A DNA stretch of 64,000 bases from Ophiobolus disseminans (taxonomy: Eukaryota; Ascomycota; Dothideomycetes; Pleosporales; Phaeosphaeriaceae): positions 913,111-977,110 of the forward strand of contig MU006228.1 in the NCBI GenBank assembly GCA_010093685.1, in the 5' to 3' direction. Under the pieces are notes generated by a model. The model did no database searches. It saw nothing but the letters and a program-made list of their open reading frames with translations, and was not told the origin of the DNA. Positions 1 through 9,620 of this stretch are shown in pieces; the first letter of the stretch is position 1, and the number at the start of each line of letters is the position of its first letter. A program made the position numbers and the translations under genes.

Positions 1-228
1 CGGTGAATGCCGGAGCAGCGAATGCATATAAAGACGCCCAGGTTCCAGCTGGCCCATCGCGGGTCTGCCACGACGTCAGCACACACGGTCGCACGACCTC
101 GATCAAGGCTCACGCTTATTCCTCTTGCAGTCGGAGCATGTCTTGTTGCCCTCGAGCTTCACGAGGTTCTTGAGCGTTGCACGATTCTGCTCGGCACGAT
201 CAGCGGCAGGGTTGGGCCGCCGTGACAT
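1..228 (-). CDS. ArfGAP-domain protein, 5' end only
   Basis: This is the first part of an Arf GTPase-activating protein, which promotes GTP hydrolysis on Arf in vesicle traffic. Exon 1 runs from the ATG at 226-228 down to 114. A 49-nt intron (113-65) has a GTGAGC donor and a TGCTGAC branch before CAG. Exon 2 (64-1) runs off the left edge. The spliced product begins MSRRPNPAADRAEQN and shows the ArfGAP zinc finger: NKTCSDCKRNK before the intron, then HPRWASWNLGVFICIRCSGI. The CxxC...CxxC spacing and the WASWNLG core are diagnostic of the family. The intron splits the zinc finger between the two CxxC pairs. Yeast Age2-type proteins are the likely closest class, but the C-terminal part needed to decide is outside the window. 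Confidence 0.9.
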
Positions 229-664
229 GGTGGGGTACGGGTCGTGTGCGAGGGGTGCGTGTCTGATGTCGCCGGATACGAGAAAGAGTCGGCGGGTGAG
301 AGGTCGAGTAGTAAGCGCACGTATAATGTGACTGTGGTGGTGAGGATGTAAGGCAGCAAAGTGACTTTATTCGTGCCCAAGTGTTCGCGTTCCCTCACCA
401 TTGACGCACTGGGCTTGGCAGGCTAGAACCATGGCCATTGAATCGTCTGTACCGGCCCAACGTTTCGAGTCTACGACGACAAAAACAATGATACTTGCAA
501 ACTATGGGCCTGCGATGATGGCCAGCATTATATTGAGCGTTGTACCGAGAAATGCATGTGATTTGATTGTCTCCATGCCGTGCTGCAAACGCCACCGCTG
601 GGTATCAAATGCGAGTATGCTACATATAGTACACGAAGTCGGCCCTGGTGCTTGATAACAAAGA
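229..664. other. Intergenic, ArfGAP promoter side
   Basis: This lies between the start of the ArfGAP gene and the stop of the next minus-strand gene. The open frames on both strands are short and show no family signature. It probably holds the ArfGAP promoter and 5' UTR; no specific site could be assigned. Confidence 0.4.
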
Positions 665-1381
665 TCAAGCAGGCCTGAACCTCCAGTCATCCCAATCCTC
701 GTCCTCTGAATCGCTATCCTCCTCTTCGACCGCTGCAGCGCTCGGCGCAACGATGTCTGTGTTTCCAGCTTCTGCGTGTTTGGTCCGCAATGCCTCCCGC
801 TGCTCTCTCAACCTCTTGACCCTCTCCTCCAGACCCTCCATTTCCTCAAATTCGTCCTGCAGCGCGTTTGCAGCGTCCTCCTTCTCGCCCTCCATTTCCT
901 CGTCGCGCCTCAGTCGTTGTGCGCTCTGGTCTTCCCGCGCCTGTGCAGCAATTTCGGCAGCAGTCATCGGCTTTGCTTCTATCACGGCGCTCGAGTATGT
1001 AGCCGCGGGTGGTCGTGACTGAGCCATCTCACTCAGGAAGGCGTCCAGCTCTGCCTCGGCTGCCGCGTCCAGTGGCGGTGCCTGTGGGGTTGAGAGGTTT
1101 GGCGGAGCGTCTAATGTTGTGGCCGGTGGTTCATTTGATGTGCTAGGCGCATCTACAGCCTCTGCTTCCTGCTCGTTCGCAGCCCCAGCATCAAAGAAGC
1201 CTGCCGGAACGCCAGCGTCTTCCTCGGTACGCGTCCGTTTCCGCTCCTCGGCGCTCTCGTCTACCGCCTTGCGCTTTTTAGACGTGGGCGCTGTTGCGGG
1301 TGTGGCCGACTGCTTCTGGGGCTTTTGCGCCTGCTGCCGTGCTGCCCGCTGCTGACGAAGCATTGATCGGACGTCCGCCAT
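665..1381 (-). CDS. ZNF830/CCDC16-like nuclear coiled-coil protein
   Basis: A 238-residue intronless protein. It starts MADVRSMLRQQRAAR, the N-terminal signature of the ZNF830 (CCDC16) family, nuclear proteins linked to pre-mRNA processing. A basic segment SKKRKAVDESAEERKR near residue 35 looks like a nuclear localisation signal, followed by GVPAGFFDAG, the family's hydrophobic motif. The second half has a charged coiled coil (DEFEEMEGLEERVKRLREQRE, about residues 175-200) and an acidic tail ending DDWRFRPA. The C2H2 zinc finger that animal members carry after the N-terminal helix is absent. The family call rests on motif order only; a lineage-specific coiled-coil protein is the alternative. 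Confidence 0.7.
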   Translation of the reverse strand: MADVRSMLRQQRAARQQAQKPQKQSATPATAPTSKKRKAVDESAEERKRTRTEEDAGVPAGFFDAGAANEQEAEAVDAPSTSNEPPATTLDAPPNLSTPQAPPLDAAAEAELDAFLSEMAQSRPPAATYSSAVIEAKPMTAAEIAAQAREDQSAQRLRRDEEMEGEKEDAANALQDEFEEMEGLEERVKRLREQREALRTKHAEAGNTDIVAPSAAAVEEEDSDSEDEDWDDWRFRPA

Positions 1382-2023
1382 GGCTTGATTTGAGATGTTA
1401 GAGCCTTCGAGAAGTGTCTATTTAATATGTTCTGGGATTGAGGTGGTGTCGTGGATTTGAGGTCGGCGAATGCACGAGAACCGGTGGAGCCAAGGGTCCA
1501 GTAATGTCGAGGCGCAAGGTTCGGCCGCTTAGGTCAGGTCGGCCGTGCTATCGGCTAAGTCCAAGCTCCCACCTTCTCCTCACGTCAACACCACACGACA
1601 CACCGTGACTCCCACCTTCACGCGCCACCACGCCCTACCACCCCGCGACACTGCGCATCCCTTTGCGCTTCTTTATTGCACACTCTCTGCAGTCCATTGC
1701 CTTCACAGCGACTTACCACGACTCAAGGCGGCTGCTTGGGAAGGTGCCGCGCACCAGAGGCAGCTACGACCGCGCATCCGGCAGTCGTACGACGCATCGC
1801 GCCTGCTGCATCGGACGCTGAGGAAGGAGGCAGCATTTGCGCTGGGTTGCTAGTTAGAGACTGTCTCTCGGTCCGGCCGTTTGCCTGTGTCGCACCAGCA
1901 GTCCGCAAGCCGGTCGCAGTCGGTGGCTTTCCGTAGAGATTTTTGAACTTGTCGCGCATATAGAATAAGCTGCATTCGTGGTTGCGTCTACATATTTGAG
2001 CCCAGCGCCCCGTGTCCTACACC
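1382..2023. promoter_or_regulatory. Divergent promoter region
   Basis: About 640 bp separate two genes transcribed away from each other, the ZNF830-like gene (minus) and the BYE1-like gene (plus). Both promoters must lie here. The stretch is rich in CACC/CCAC runs on the BYE1 side. I could not assign a TATA box or factor site with confidence. Confidence 0.5.
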
Positions 2024-4681
2024 ATGACCGGTAAGCAGACACCACCCACACGTACTGCGCCGTTGAGTCTGTCCCGCATGCGCTCCCACGGAACGCGTGC
2101 CAGTACGTCGACGCCACCCACACATGCTGATATCGCCGCTGCAGATGAAACGCGTCGCTCTGGCCGCGCCAACAAGGGCCAGCACACCAAGCACCCCGAC
2201 CTCCTCGATGAAGCGCCCTCGGTCCCCATGACCAAGGCCCAGCAAAAGGCCGGCAGCAAGAAGGGGCAGCCAAAGGGAAAGTCCGAGGTGGCGCGCTCGC
2301 AATCGACACAGTCAGCAGAGCAGGACGATGAGGAGGACGACGCCATTATCCGCTGTGTCTGCGGCGACCAGCGCGACATCCGGGGCCGGCAAATGATCTG
2401 CTGCGACCGGTGCGAGGCATGGCAGCATAACAAATGTTTGGGCTTACCGGAAGGCGACCACTGGGAAGACAAGACATACTACTGCGAGCAATGCAAGCCC
2501 GAAGACCACCAGGACCTGCTCGCCGCCATGGCACGTGGAGAGAAGCCGTGGGCGCGCAAGAAGGGCTCCAAGCCAAAACCGCGTCCGAGCGACGTGAAGC
2601 CCGAGGAGAAGGCGACCACACCACAGCAGCAGCCACAACCACCGGCCCAGCCAGCACAGGCCCCCACACCCACCCCAGCCCCACTTGCTGCCCCGCCCTC
2701 GGAGGCCTCCAACGGACATGCTGAGAAGGTACGCATGATAGGTCATCACATCGCTCCAGCACCGCTAACACGTGCCCAGGACATCAAAAGCCAACCGCAG
2801 TCACCTGTAGGCGAGAAGCGCCGCCACGAGGCTCCACAGGAGAAGGCCAATGCGAGCAAGAAGCGCAGAAAGTCCAGTCAGCACCACCAGGAGAAGACAG
2901 CGCCAAGCACATCGGGTCCGGATATCGACACGCTACCTCAGACGCAGAAGCCGTTTGCTGAGAAGCTTCGAGACGTCCTCACGCCCCTCATCAGCACCGC
3001 ATCCGACGCACGCGGCTACCGCATTCCAGATGGCGAGACAGCAAAGTCCCTGGCATCACGGCTGGCCCTGCAGGTCAGTCTTGCTGCTGCCAGCCACTAC
3101 GGCGAACCAGTCGCAGGCGATGCGCCATACTCTGCTCGCTTGCGGGCTATCATGTTCAACGTAAAAAAGAACTCTATCCTCATCGACCGTGTGCTGTCTG
3201 GCAATCTAAAGCCCGAGGAACTAGCCATCATGCCTACCGAAGAAATGGCCAGTGAGGACAAGCAACGCGAGTTCGCCGCCATGCGCGAAGCCGCCGAGAA
3301 GCAGATGATCCTGACCGAAGAGCCCGGTCCACGACTACGCAAGACACACAAGGGCGAGGAACTTGTTGGAGACGAAGACGACTTTAAGCCACCGAACCGG
3401 CGGGAGAGTGTGGCAGACGACGTCGCTATGCAGTCGCCTGTCGGCCATCGTCCCCCCGAAAGTCCAGCAACCTCAACACACCCGCTCTCGGTAGACACTG
3501 GCACTCCCACCGACAGCGTCCGAAGGGCATCTACAAACTTTGACATTAGTTCTGTATTCGACAAGGTCAGATCCCCACAGCACGACCAGCAACAGTTCCT
3601 CGTGCGACGTCAAAGCTCGTTGCAGGTGCAGGAGAAGTCACAGGCCCCTGTCGACGATGCGGATGTTGACCGACTCCTCAAGGACGAAGACAACGATGTT
3701 GAGATGTCCAACTACTCGTCTGATGATCCGACTGTCTGTTGGAAGGGATCCGTTTCGATGCAATCGATGCAGAGTTTCAATGCTGTTGCTCGCTTCGTCG
3801 CAGGTGGCGACTTTGGCCAAGTGGTGCCTTGGGATAAGTTGCTATCGAAAACTCTCACCGTGCAAGGGCGTATAGAATACTCCAAGGGCGACGAGTACAT
3901 CCGGGGCATCGGAATCGGGCACTCGGAGACATATGATGTCGCCGTGCTAGCACTGAGCCCCGTCACCCGCGAGTGTCGAGGCGTCTTTGACGACTTCTTC
4001 CAGTACTTCCAGTCGCGCGGTCGATGGGGAGTAGTACCCGTTGAATCTTCCGGCAACGACATTATGCGCGACCTCTACATTATCCCGATCGAGGCTGGAG
4101 GCAGCAACCTCCCACCATTCATCGACATGCTCGAGTACTGCACGATCGAAACGCCTCGAAAAGAGCACATGGTCCTCCTCGCCCTAGTCGCAAAGCTCCC
4201 AGAAGTAAAGCCAGATCTACCCCCCACAGAGCATTTCGAGCGCTTCCCCGCCCAAGAAATCGCAGCCGGTCAAACCACCGTCCCAACACCCCAACAACCC
4301 CTCAACGGCCCCAGCCCCTCCCCTCTCCCACCCAACCCCCACGCCCCGCAATACTCACCCATGACCGCCTCCTTTCCCCCTCAAGCCCCTCCCCAGGGCC
4401 AGTACGGCAACCCCTTCGCCCCGCAACAACCAACACCGCCCCAAAACCTCCCGCCCCACCATCAGGTCCCCAAGGCCCTCGAGATCATGGGCCCCTACAT
4501 CGACGCCCCCGTCATCCAAAAAATCCTCACTGAATCGGGTGGATCGGTCCCCGAACTCATTTTGCAGAATATGAGACACATTGTCGAGGGAAATCCGGCG
4601 GCAAGAACGGATATTGATGTTTTTACTTCGATCATATCGAAGGGGAGTGGGGCTGGGGGCAGTGCGGGACAGAATATGTGA
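2024..4681 (+). CDS. BYE1: BYE1-like PHD / TFIIS-central / SPOC protein
   Basis: A Bye1-type RNA polymerase II-associated factor; in yeast Bye1 binds H3K4me3 through its PHD finger and Pol II through its TFIIS-like domain. The first true ATG is at 2024; the open frame reaches GTG at 2012. A PHD finger spans about residues 108-165 (CVCGDQRDIRGRQMICCDRC ... YYCEQC). A basic low-complexity linker follows. The TFIIS central domain (KPFAEKLRDVLTPLI ... YSARLRAIMFNVKKN) starts near residue 293. A SPOC domain (CWKGSVSM ... RWGVVPVES) lies near residues 554-708, then a Pro/Gln-rich tail. Positions 2729-2779 look like an intron (GTACGC donor, GCTAAC branch, CCAG acceptor). It is 51 nt with no stop, so spliced and unspliced products differ by 17 residues (868 vs 885). 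Confidence 0.9.
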   Translation: MTGKQTPPTRTAPLSLSRMRSHGTRASTSTPPTHADIAAADETRRSGRANKGQHTKHPDLLDEAPSVPMTKAQQKAGSKKGQPKGKSEVARSQSTQSAEQDDEEDDAIIRCVCGDQRDIRGRQMICCDRCEAWQHNKCLGLPEGDHWEDKTYYCEQCKPEDHQDLLAAMARGEKPWARKKGSKPKPRPSDVKPEEKATTPQQQPQPPAQPAQAPTPTPAPLAAPPSEASNGHAEKVRMIGHHIAPAPLTRAQDIKSQPQSPVGEKRRHEAPQEKANASKKRRKSSQHHQEKTAPSTSGPDIDTLPQTQKPFAEKLRDVLTPLISTASDARGYRIPDGETAKSLASRLALQVSLAAASHYGEPVAGDAPYSARLRAIMFNVKKNSILIDRVLSGNLKPEELAIMPTEEMASEDKQREFAAMREAAEKQMILTEEPGPRLRKTHKGEELVGDEDDFKPPNRRESVADDVAMQSPVGHRPPESPATSTHPLSVDTGTPTDSVRRASTNFDISSVFDKVRSPQHDQQQFLVRRQSSLQVQEKSQAPVDDADVDRLLKDEDNDVEMSNYSSDDPTVCWKGSVSMQSMQSFNAVARFVAGGDFGQVVPWDKLLSKTLTVQGRIEYSKGDEYIRGIGIGHSETYDVAVLALSPVTRECRGVFDDFFQYFQSRGRWGVVPVESSGNDIMRDLYIIPIEAGGSNLPPFIDMLEYCTIETPRKEHMVLLALVAKLPEVKPDLPPTEHFERFPAQEIAAGQTTVPTPQQPLNGPSPSPLPPNPHAPQYSPMTASFPPQAPPQGQYGNPFAPQQPTPPQNLPPHHQVPKALEIMGPYIDAPVIQKILTESGGSVPELILQNMRHIVEGNPAARTDIDVFTSIISKGSGAGGSAGQNM

Positions 4682-4918
4682 TTGGAAAGGTGCTTGGGGG
4701 AGTACGAAACTGGAAAGAGGGGTTGGAGGGATGATGGCGTTGGTGGCTTGGCTTGGTTTTTGAGAGTTAATACCCTTACACCGCTGCGCTATGCTGTGCT
4801 GAAGCTGTATGTTTGGGTTAGTCCCACCATTTCCCTTTCTCTCTTTTTCATGTTAGGTCCTGGATATTTCAATTCATACAGACAGCCGAGAATGAATGGA
4901 AAAAGTTCTTGTATATGT
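4682..4918. other. BYE1 3' flank
   Basis: A short stretch between the BYE1 stop and the transposon end. It probably holds the BYE1 3' UTR. Nothing else was recognised. Confidence 0.4.
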
Positions 4919-4920
4919 TA

Positions 4921-6752
4921 ACGTGTTTCATAAGCGAGCGGCGCGTACAAGCGAGCGGCGCACCCCACCAACTTTGCGCGCCTCTTTGAGCGTACAACTC
5001 AACCACAATATGTAGCAGTATATAGATAACTATACAATAGATTAAGTAGTATCTACAGAGTATTTTCTACACGTACGTGCATTGTGCCCAGGCTCTCTGC
5101 ACTTGCTGCAGCGCACAAGAGCCTGGCGGTTTAGACCTGATTGCTCTCCTTCCTGACGCTCTACACGAGCATGCTGCTGATCAGCCTCATGTTGAGCAAG
5201 TATAGCTTCTCCAGCTCCCTTTGTTAAGACTCCCTGCCTCTGTAGCCGCTTCTTTTTACGCTGCCTACGCTTTGTTGCTGCCTCATTAGCTCTCTCAAGG
5301 CTAGTGATCTGATCGCGCATAAGCTCAGCTGAGAGCATCATCACCTCTGCTCCTTTCTTAAGCTGGCCAATTGCCTCAATAATTGAAGCTGGCGATGAGC
5401 TCTTGTGCTTTCTCACACGCTCAAGAATTAACGTTGATTGAGCCTCAAGCTCACGTACGTTGCTTGGTGTACGAGCCTCCCAGATAGCCTCTGGCAGAGC
5501 AGCTGGAGTAGGCGTACGCAGCTTCACGTCCAGCTTTGACAGGACAGCATCTGGCTGGAGAGGGACGAGGCCTGCGCCTTGAAAGGCTGAGCAGATATTA
5601 GCTGTTGTGAACGCTCGTATAAAGGCTGCCTTAAAGGCTGGCAGAAATTTGAGCTTTGTGATGTGGTTGATGTGGTGGCGGATTAGAGCCTCAATCTCAC
5701 GACTGTACGCGCGCTTCAATGGCAAGAAGCAGCCAACGTCAAGCGGCTGCAGTAGGTGAGATGAGTGAGGTGGCATACAGAGCGTACAGATATTGTTCTC
5801 CTTGCAGAGCTCTTGAAATTCAAGGGAGTGGTGGCTCTCATGGCCATCAAGGATGAGCAGGCGGCGTGCACCTACAACACGAGTCTTTGTGTGAGCGTTG
5901 AAGTGCTTTAGCCACTCAACTCTAAGCTTATTGTTTGTCCAGCCGTTGTCACTAACTGCAATTGCCCAGTTGTGTGGGATATCCTCCTTGTACCACGCAG
6001 ACAGATGATACTGGCCAGCAAAGATGAGGAAGGGTGGGATTGTCCAGCCAGCAGCGTTGATCGCAGCAATCACAGTTACCCACTTGCGATTGCCAGGCTG
6101 AACAGCCTTTGGCCGGCCTCTCCTCTCTGACCCAGTCACAACGAGCTGAGTTGTGATTTTGCCCATCATGAAGCCAGCCTCGTCAAAGTTGTAGACGTCC
6201 TCATCACAGATGCCATACTTGGCTTTTGTCTGCTCTACAAGCTCAAACCAGCGTTGTATAAGGATAGGATCTTCGCACAGCGCTCTCTGCCTGTCGTACG
6301 GCCGGTTGAAACGCATTATAAGACTGTCTGTACGCTTAACAAAGTTGCGTGCCCAGTAGACGCCAACGTGACCAGCGCAGCGCGCAGCCAGCAGCTTATC
6401 AGCCATATCATGTACAGCTGCGTACGTGGGCGCAAATCCACGTTGATCAAGGTCGAGTATATGTCTGACAATCACCTCCTCTTCTAGCTGGGTGAGCTTC
6501 TTTGAGTTGGGCTGGCAATTGCGTCGAGGAGCAATACCAGCGCGTCGGCGGCGGAGCGTTGTTTCAGCTACATTGTAGACTGCAGCGGCAGATCGATTGC
6601 CTCGTAGTTGGTCAGCGTTAATAGCTGAGATAGCAAGCTGAACATCTGCTTCATTTGAGAGTATTTGAGTAGCGTTGCGTTGAGCCATTGTCTGTTGAGA
6701 TGAGAGAGGTGATTAAAGTTGGTGGGGTGCGCCGCTCGCTTATGAAACACGT
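4921..6752 (-). mobile_element. Complete pogo/Fot1-type Tc1-mariner element
   Basis: Both ends carry the same inverted repeat, ACGTGTTTCATAAGCGAGCG + GCGC (4921-4944 and its complement 6729-6752). The element is flanked by TA at 4919-4920 and 6753-6754, the target duplication typical of Tc1/mariner. It holds one long minus-strand transposase frame without stops. The left end differs from the right by 17 extra bases (a second copy of AAGCGAGCGGCGC). After that the two ends agree again through CACCCCACCAACTTT. An uninterrupted ORF with matching TIRs suggests recent or still possible activity (inference). Confidence 0.95.
5042..6688 (-). CDS. Pogo/Fot1-like DDE transposase with C-terminal zinc knuckle
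   Basis: A 548-residue transposase that would bind the element's TIRs and cut at TA. The N-terminal half has a helix-turn-helix of psq/CENP-B type (LRGNRSAAAVYNVAETTLRR) and a second CENP-B-like domain (FAPTYAAVHDMADKLLAARC). The DDE_1 catalytic core follows, with VYNFDEAGFMMGK, LLILDGHESHHS and HSSHLLQPLDVGCF supplying the acidic triad. After a basic coiled coil (KRRQRKKKRLQRQG) the protein ends with a canonical CX2CX4HX4C knuckle, CSKCREPGHNARTC. The ATG at 6686-6688 is the first in frame. No stop or frameshift is present, unlike every other transposase in the window. Confidence 0.95.
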   Translation of the reverse strand: MAQRNATQILSNEADVQLAISAINADQLRGNRSAAAVYNVAETTLRRRRAGIAPRRNCQPNSKKLTQLEEEVIVRHILDLDQRGFAPTYAAVHDMADKLLAARCAGHVGVYWARNFVKRTDSLIMRFNRPYDRQRALCEDPILIQRWFELVEQTKAKYGICDEDVYNFDEAGFMMGKITTQLVVTGSERRGRPKAVQPGNRKWVTVIAAINAAGWTIPPFLIFAGQYHLSAWYKEDIPHNWAIAVSDNGWTNNKLRVEWLKHFNAHTKTRVVGARRLLILDGHESHHSLEFQELCKENNICTLCMPPHSSHLLQPLDVGCFLPLKRAYSREIEALIRHHINHITKLKFLPAFKAAFIRAFTTANICSAFQGAGLVPLQPDAVLSKLDVKLRTPTPAALPEAIWEARTPSNVRELEAQSTLILERVRKHKSSSPASIIEAIGQLKKGAEVMMLSAELMRDQITSLERANEAATKRRQRKKKRLQRQGVLTKGAGEAILAQHEADQQHARVERQEGEQSGLNRQALVRCSKCREPGHNARTCRKYSVDTT

Positions 6753-6877
6753 TAATGAATTGTGCTTTTGTGTTTATGGTGATGATGTTTTGTAAAAGAC
6801 TTGTTATGGAGGGATTCGCGTAGGAAAGTCTGAGAGACTAGGTTAATTAGGGAGGGCGGTACAGCGAGAATTTACGA

Positions 6878-7990
6878 CTGCAATCCACACTTGCATAACG
6901 GCTTTCCTGTTGGTAGGTTCGGAAAAAGGTGCGGGTATGTTGTGCGACTGGACTGCGGTGCTGCGGTACTGCGATCCACACCTTCCCAACCTCAGTACCT
7001 TCGGGAGGATGTTGTGCTGCTGGTGCATCAGTACTGCGATCCACACCTTGTCTATTTCTTGCCCTTTACGGTATCTTCGGGAGAGAAGTGTTGCTGTGCT
7101 CAGCTGTACGCTGTGTTCCCGGACTTGCATAAGCTGCTGCGATCCACGCCTTGATGAAGTCTTTCCTATTGAGGAAGGTTCGGCGGGAAGACATGCTGTG
7201 CTGTGCGCCTTGACTGTACTGAGCGCGGACTGCGATCCACACTTTGACGATGTCTTTCCTGTTAAGGAAAGTTCGGGAGGAGGGGCTGCCGTGCTCAGCT
7301 ATGAGGGTGCACTAGTCCTGTGCATGAACTGTGCTTAAGCTACTGCGTACCACATCTTCTCATATTACGTGCTAGATGCGGTAGGTCCTAAATACTACAT
7401 GTTTGCCGCCGTATTCGCATGAGCGTGACTGCAATCCACACCTTCCTTCATTCTTGCCCTTTACAGTATGTTCAGGCGGAAGATATGCTGTGCTCAGCTG
7501 TGCTGTGACTCTGCATGAGCTACTACGATCCACACCTCCACAATTCCTTGCCGTTTACAGTATGTTCAGGATATGCTGTGTTGTATGCTGTGGATGCTGT
7601 ATTTGATTGGCGGGCGGGAATTGAGGTAGTGCGATCCACACCTTCCTCCATTCTTGCCGTTTAGGATATCTCTGAAAGGAGGCGACGACGTGGTAGTGCG
7701 TAGTTATATTTAGTTGGTAGACGGATTTCCCCTCCGTGTGCGTTTCAGCGATCTACACTTTCTCTACTTCTTCCTCTTTACGGTATCTTTGGGACCTCAG
7801 GAGGTGTTACTAGACTATATTGAATTATAGTCCTGTGTCGTTGGAGCTGGTACTAAATTGGAGGGCGGGAATTTGTACCGATCCACACCTTCCTCTATTC
7901 TTGCCCTTTACGGTATCTTCGGGAAGAGGTGATACTGTGTTACTTCGGAGGTGCATTTGGTTGGTGGGCAATTACAACGCAGGCATTGAT
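6878..7990. repeat. Degenerate tandem repeat array, part 1
   Basis: About eleven units of 65-130 bp begin with CTGCGATCCACACCTT or a close variant (for example 6878, 6968, 7035, 7137, 7229, 7428, 7525, 7628, 7746, 7878). The first ~50 bases are conserved: GATCCACACCTTCC, then TTCTTGCCCTTTACGGTATC, then TTCGGG. The rest of each unit varies (ATGCTGTGCTCAGCTGTGC-like). Some units replace the middle with a hairpin such as CTTTCC-TGTTAA-GGAAAG. No coding frame is conserved across units, so this is a decayed satellite-like array. Confidence 0.8.
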
Positions 7991-8694
7991 GATCGGGCAG
8001 CACAAGTGTGTAAATAGGAAGAACTTGCATGACAGTGATCGATGGTTGTTTGAGCATTTGGGGAGAGGGGGCCCGGGGTACTAGGACGTGGGGACTTGTA
8101 CGACTGGAGACGCAAATATCGATATCTCGTCTCGGAGCTACTTTTTGTTCTTATTGCTACGGCGTTTGATGCGTTTGTTGCTTTATTTGCACCCTGCTTC
8201 AACGAGTAAGTGGTTCTCGAAGTGCGAGTGTCTGAACCGACGTTTCCAGTTTTCTCTATGGGAAGGATGTCAGACCTAGCAGCTCAACCTCATTGGTACA
8301 TCGTGATCCCCTATCGGTCCGATACATGAGCTTACATGAGCACGGTACATTCCAGTACCTTCTATGGCTTCCACAGCCACTCTTTCCACATCATATGCTT
8401 ACGCGTACTCTTGTATATAATCTTGCTTGTCTACTCTATAGAACAATCAACCTTCTTCTTCATCTCTGCTCTATTCCCACAAAGGACTTACGTATGTCTT
8501 CTGTGGTGCCGCTCTCGGTATAAGATGGTGCCAATCAGCGTACGAGAACGCGCGACACGCGTGCGGAGAACAACGCTTTTCCGTGTTACAATGGCGCGCA
8601 GAATTACCCGTGAACGCCTGCAAACTGGGCGTCCTTCGTAGTAGAAAGCAACGTGCATAAGCTCTAGGAACCTATAAGCTAGTGCTAAACTTTG
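7991..8694. other. No gene recognised
   Basis: This connects the first repeat array to a solo LTR. Short open frames show no family signature. Nothing specific can be supported here. Confidence 0.4.
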
Positions 8695-8857
8695 TGTCGG
8701 ATGTGAAAGACCGGGTAGAAAAGAGGGAGAAGGTTGTTGTATTGAGAGAGCTACGGACAGCGATTATATACACAACCAGGATGAGTAAGCAGGTGACTAA
8801 GGGTCACATGAGGATGCAGTTCACATGTACTGTGTGAACTAAGGTGCCGTGCTGACA
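8695..8857. mobile_element. Solo LTR (163 bp), family A
   Basis: The sequence starts TGTCGGATGTGA and ends GTGCCGTGCTGACA, with terminal TGTC/GACA. It is flanked by the 5-bp direct repeat CTTTG at 8690-8694 and 8858-8862. A nearly identical 163-bp copy lies at 54450-54612 (about four differences). Each has its own duplication and no internal retroelement sequence, so both are solo LTRs left by LTR-LTR recombination. An internal inverted repeat GTTCACA-TGTAC-TG-TGTGAAC is present near the 3' end. Confidence 0.93.
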
Positions 8858-8874
8858 CTTTGTGTACCGTAGCG

Positions 8875-9030
8875 CCCCTAGAGGAGTTTTGAGCAGAGTG
8901 TTAGGAACCTTTTTAATTTTCAATAGCGTTAACACGATGTTAACGCCATTTTAAAATCTAAAACAATTTTAACATTAATTTATACTAGATTTAAAATTTC
9001 CTAACACTCTGCTCAAAACCCCCCTAGAGG
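8875..9030. mobile_element. Palindromic MITE-like element
   Basis: Inverted termini AGTTTTGAGCAGAGTGTTAG + GAA (from 8885) and its complement ending at 9020 (one mismatch) enclose an AT-rich core of about 90 bp. The identical direct repeat CCCCTAGAGG lies on both sides (8875-8884 and 9021-9030). Because CCTAGAGG is itself nearly palindromic, the exact TSD/TIR border is ambiguous; an 8-bp hAT-type duplication fits. It has no coding capacity. Confidence 0.8.
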
Positions 9031-9197
9031 CGGTACGGTATACTTCAAACGACACTACAATCGAAATTCTCTGTATGCGGAGGGTATGTACACCGACCGG
9101 TCACCGGCGGCACTGGCAGTGCGGGCGTGTATAACACAGCCATCAACACCTGTTTTGTTTTTTTCTTGATGCGGTAACTTGGAAGGGTTGTGGCCAC

Positions 9198-9620
9198 CGG
9201 TGTACGCAGAAGGACATGTATTACAGCGCTATTGGAAACTGTGCTATGGTGATACGAGATACGGTAACATGTACACAGTGGGCCGCACATGCAGTATTCG
9301 ACACTTGTATGCGAACCTTCCTCATAGAAAAGGTTCATCGACGTGGCTGGAGAGGTACAGCAGTATTGGGAACGCCGTATCATGGCGACACATTGCAAAG
9401 CTGCGGGCGCGCTGCGCCTGCATCTTCGCAGTCTTCAACGGTTGTATGTGAACCTTCCTGAAGGAGAAGGTTCACTGGCAGAGAAGGAAGTAAAGTACAG
9501 CATCATTGGAAATGCCGTATCATGGTGATACAAAGGTGTAATGCAGACCGAAGCGCGCCTGCATCTTCGCAGTCTCTAACGGATGTATCTAAACTTTCCT
9601 TATCTAGAAACTTCACTGAC
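9198..9620. repeat. Hairpin-bearing tandem repeat array, part 2
   Basis: Three to four units with a period near 137-141 bp. Each has TACAGCNNTATTGGNAANGC followed by CGTATCATGGTGATAC (about 9219, 9356, 9497). Then come GCGCCTGCATCTTCGCAGTC and a hairpin segment. The middle hairpin is perfect: GTGAACCTTC, 8-nt loop, GAAGGTTCAC (9448-9475). The flanking copies near 9308 and 9586 are imperfect. Confidence 0.8.

Noticed and set aside
6844..7338. Cys-rich open frames in the repeat array
   Set aside because: They follow the repeat units in shifting frames and are not conserved from unit to unit.
6878..7990. CRISPR-like array
   Set aside because: Units are irregular in length, repeats are degenerate and the genome is fungal.
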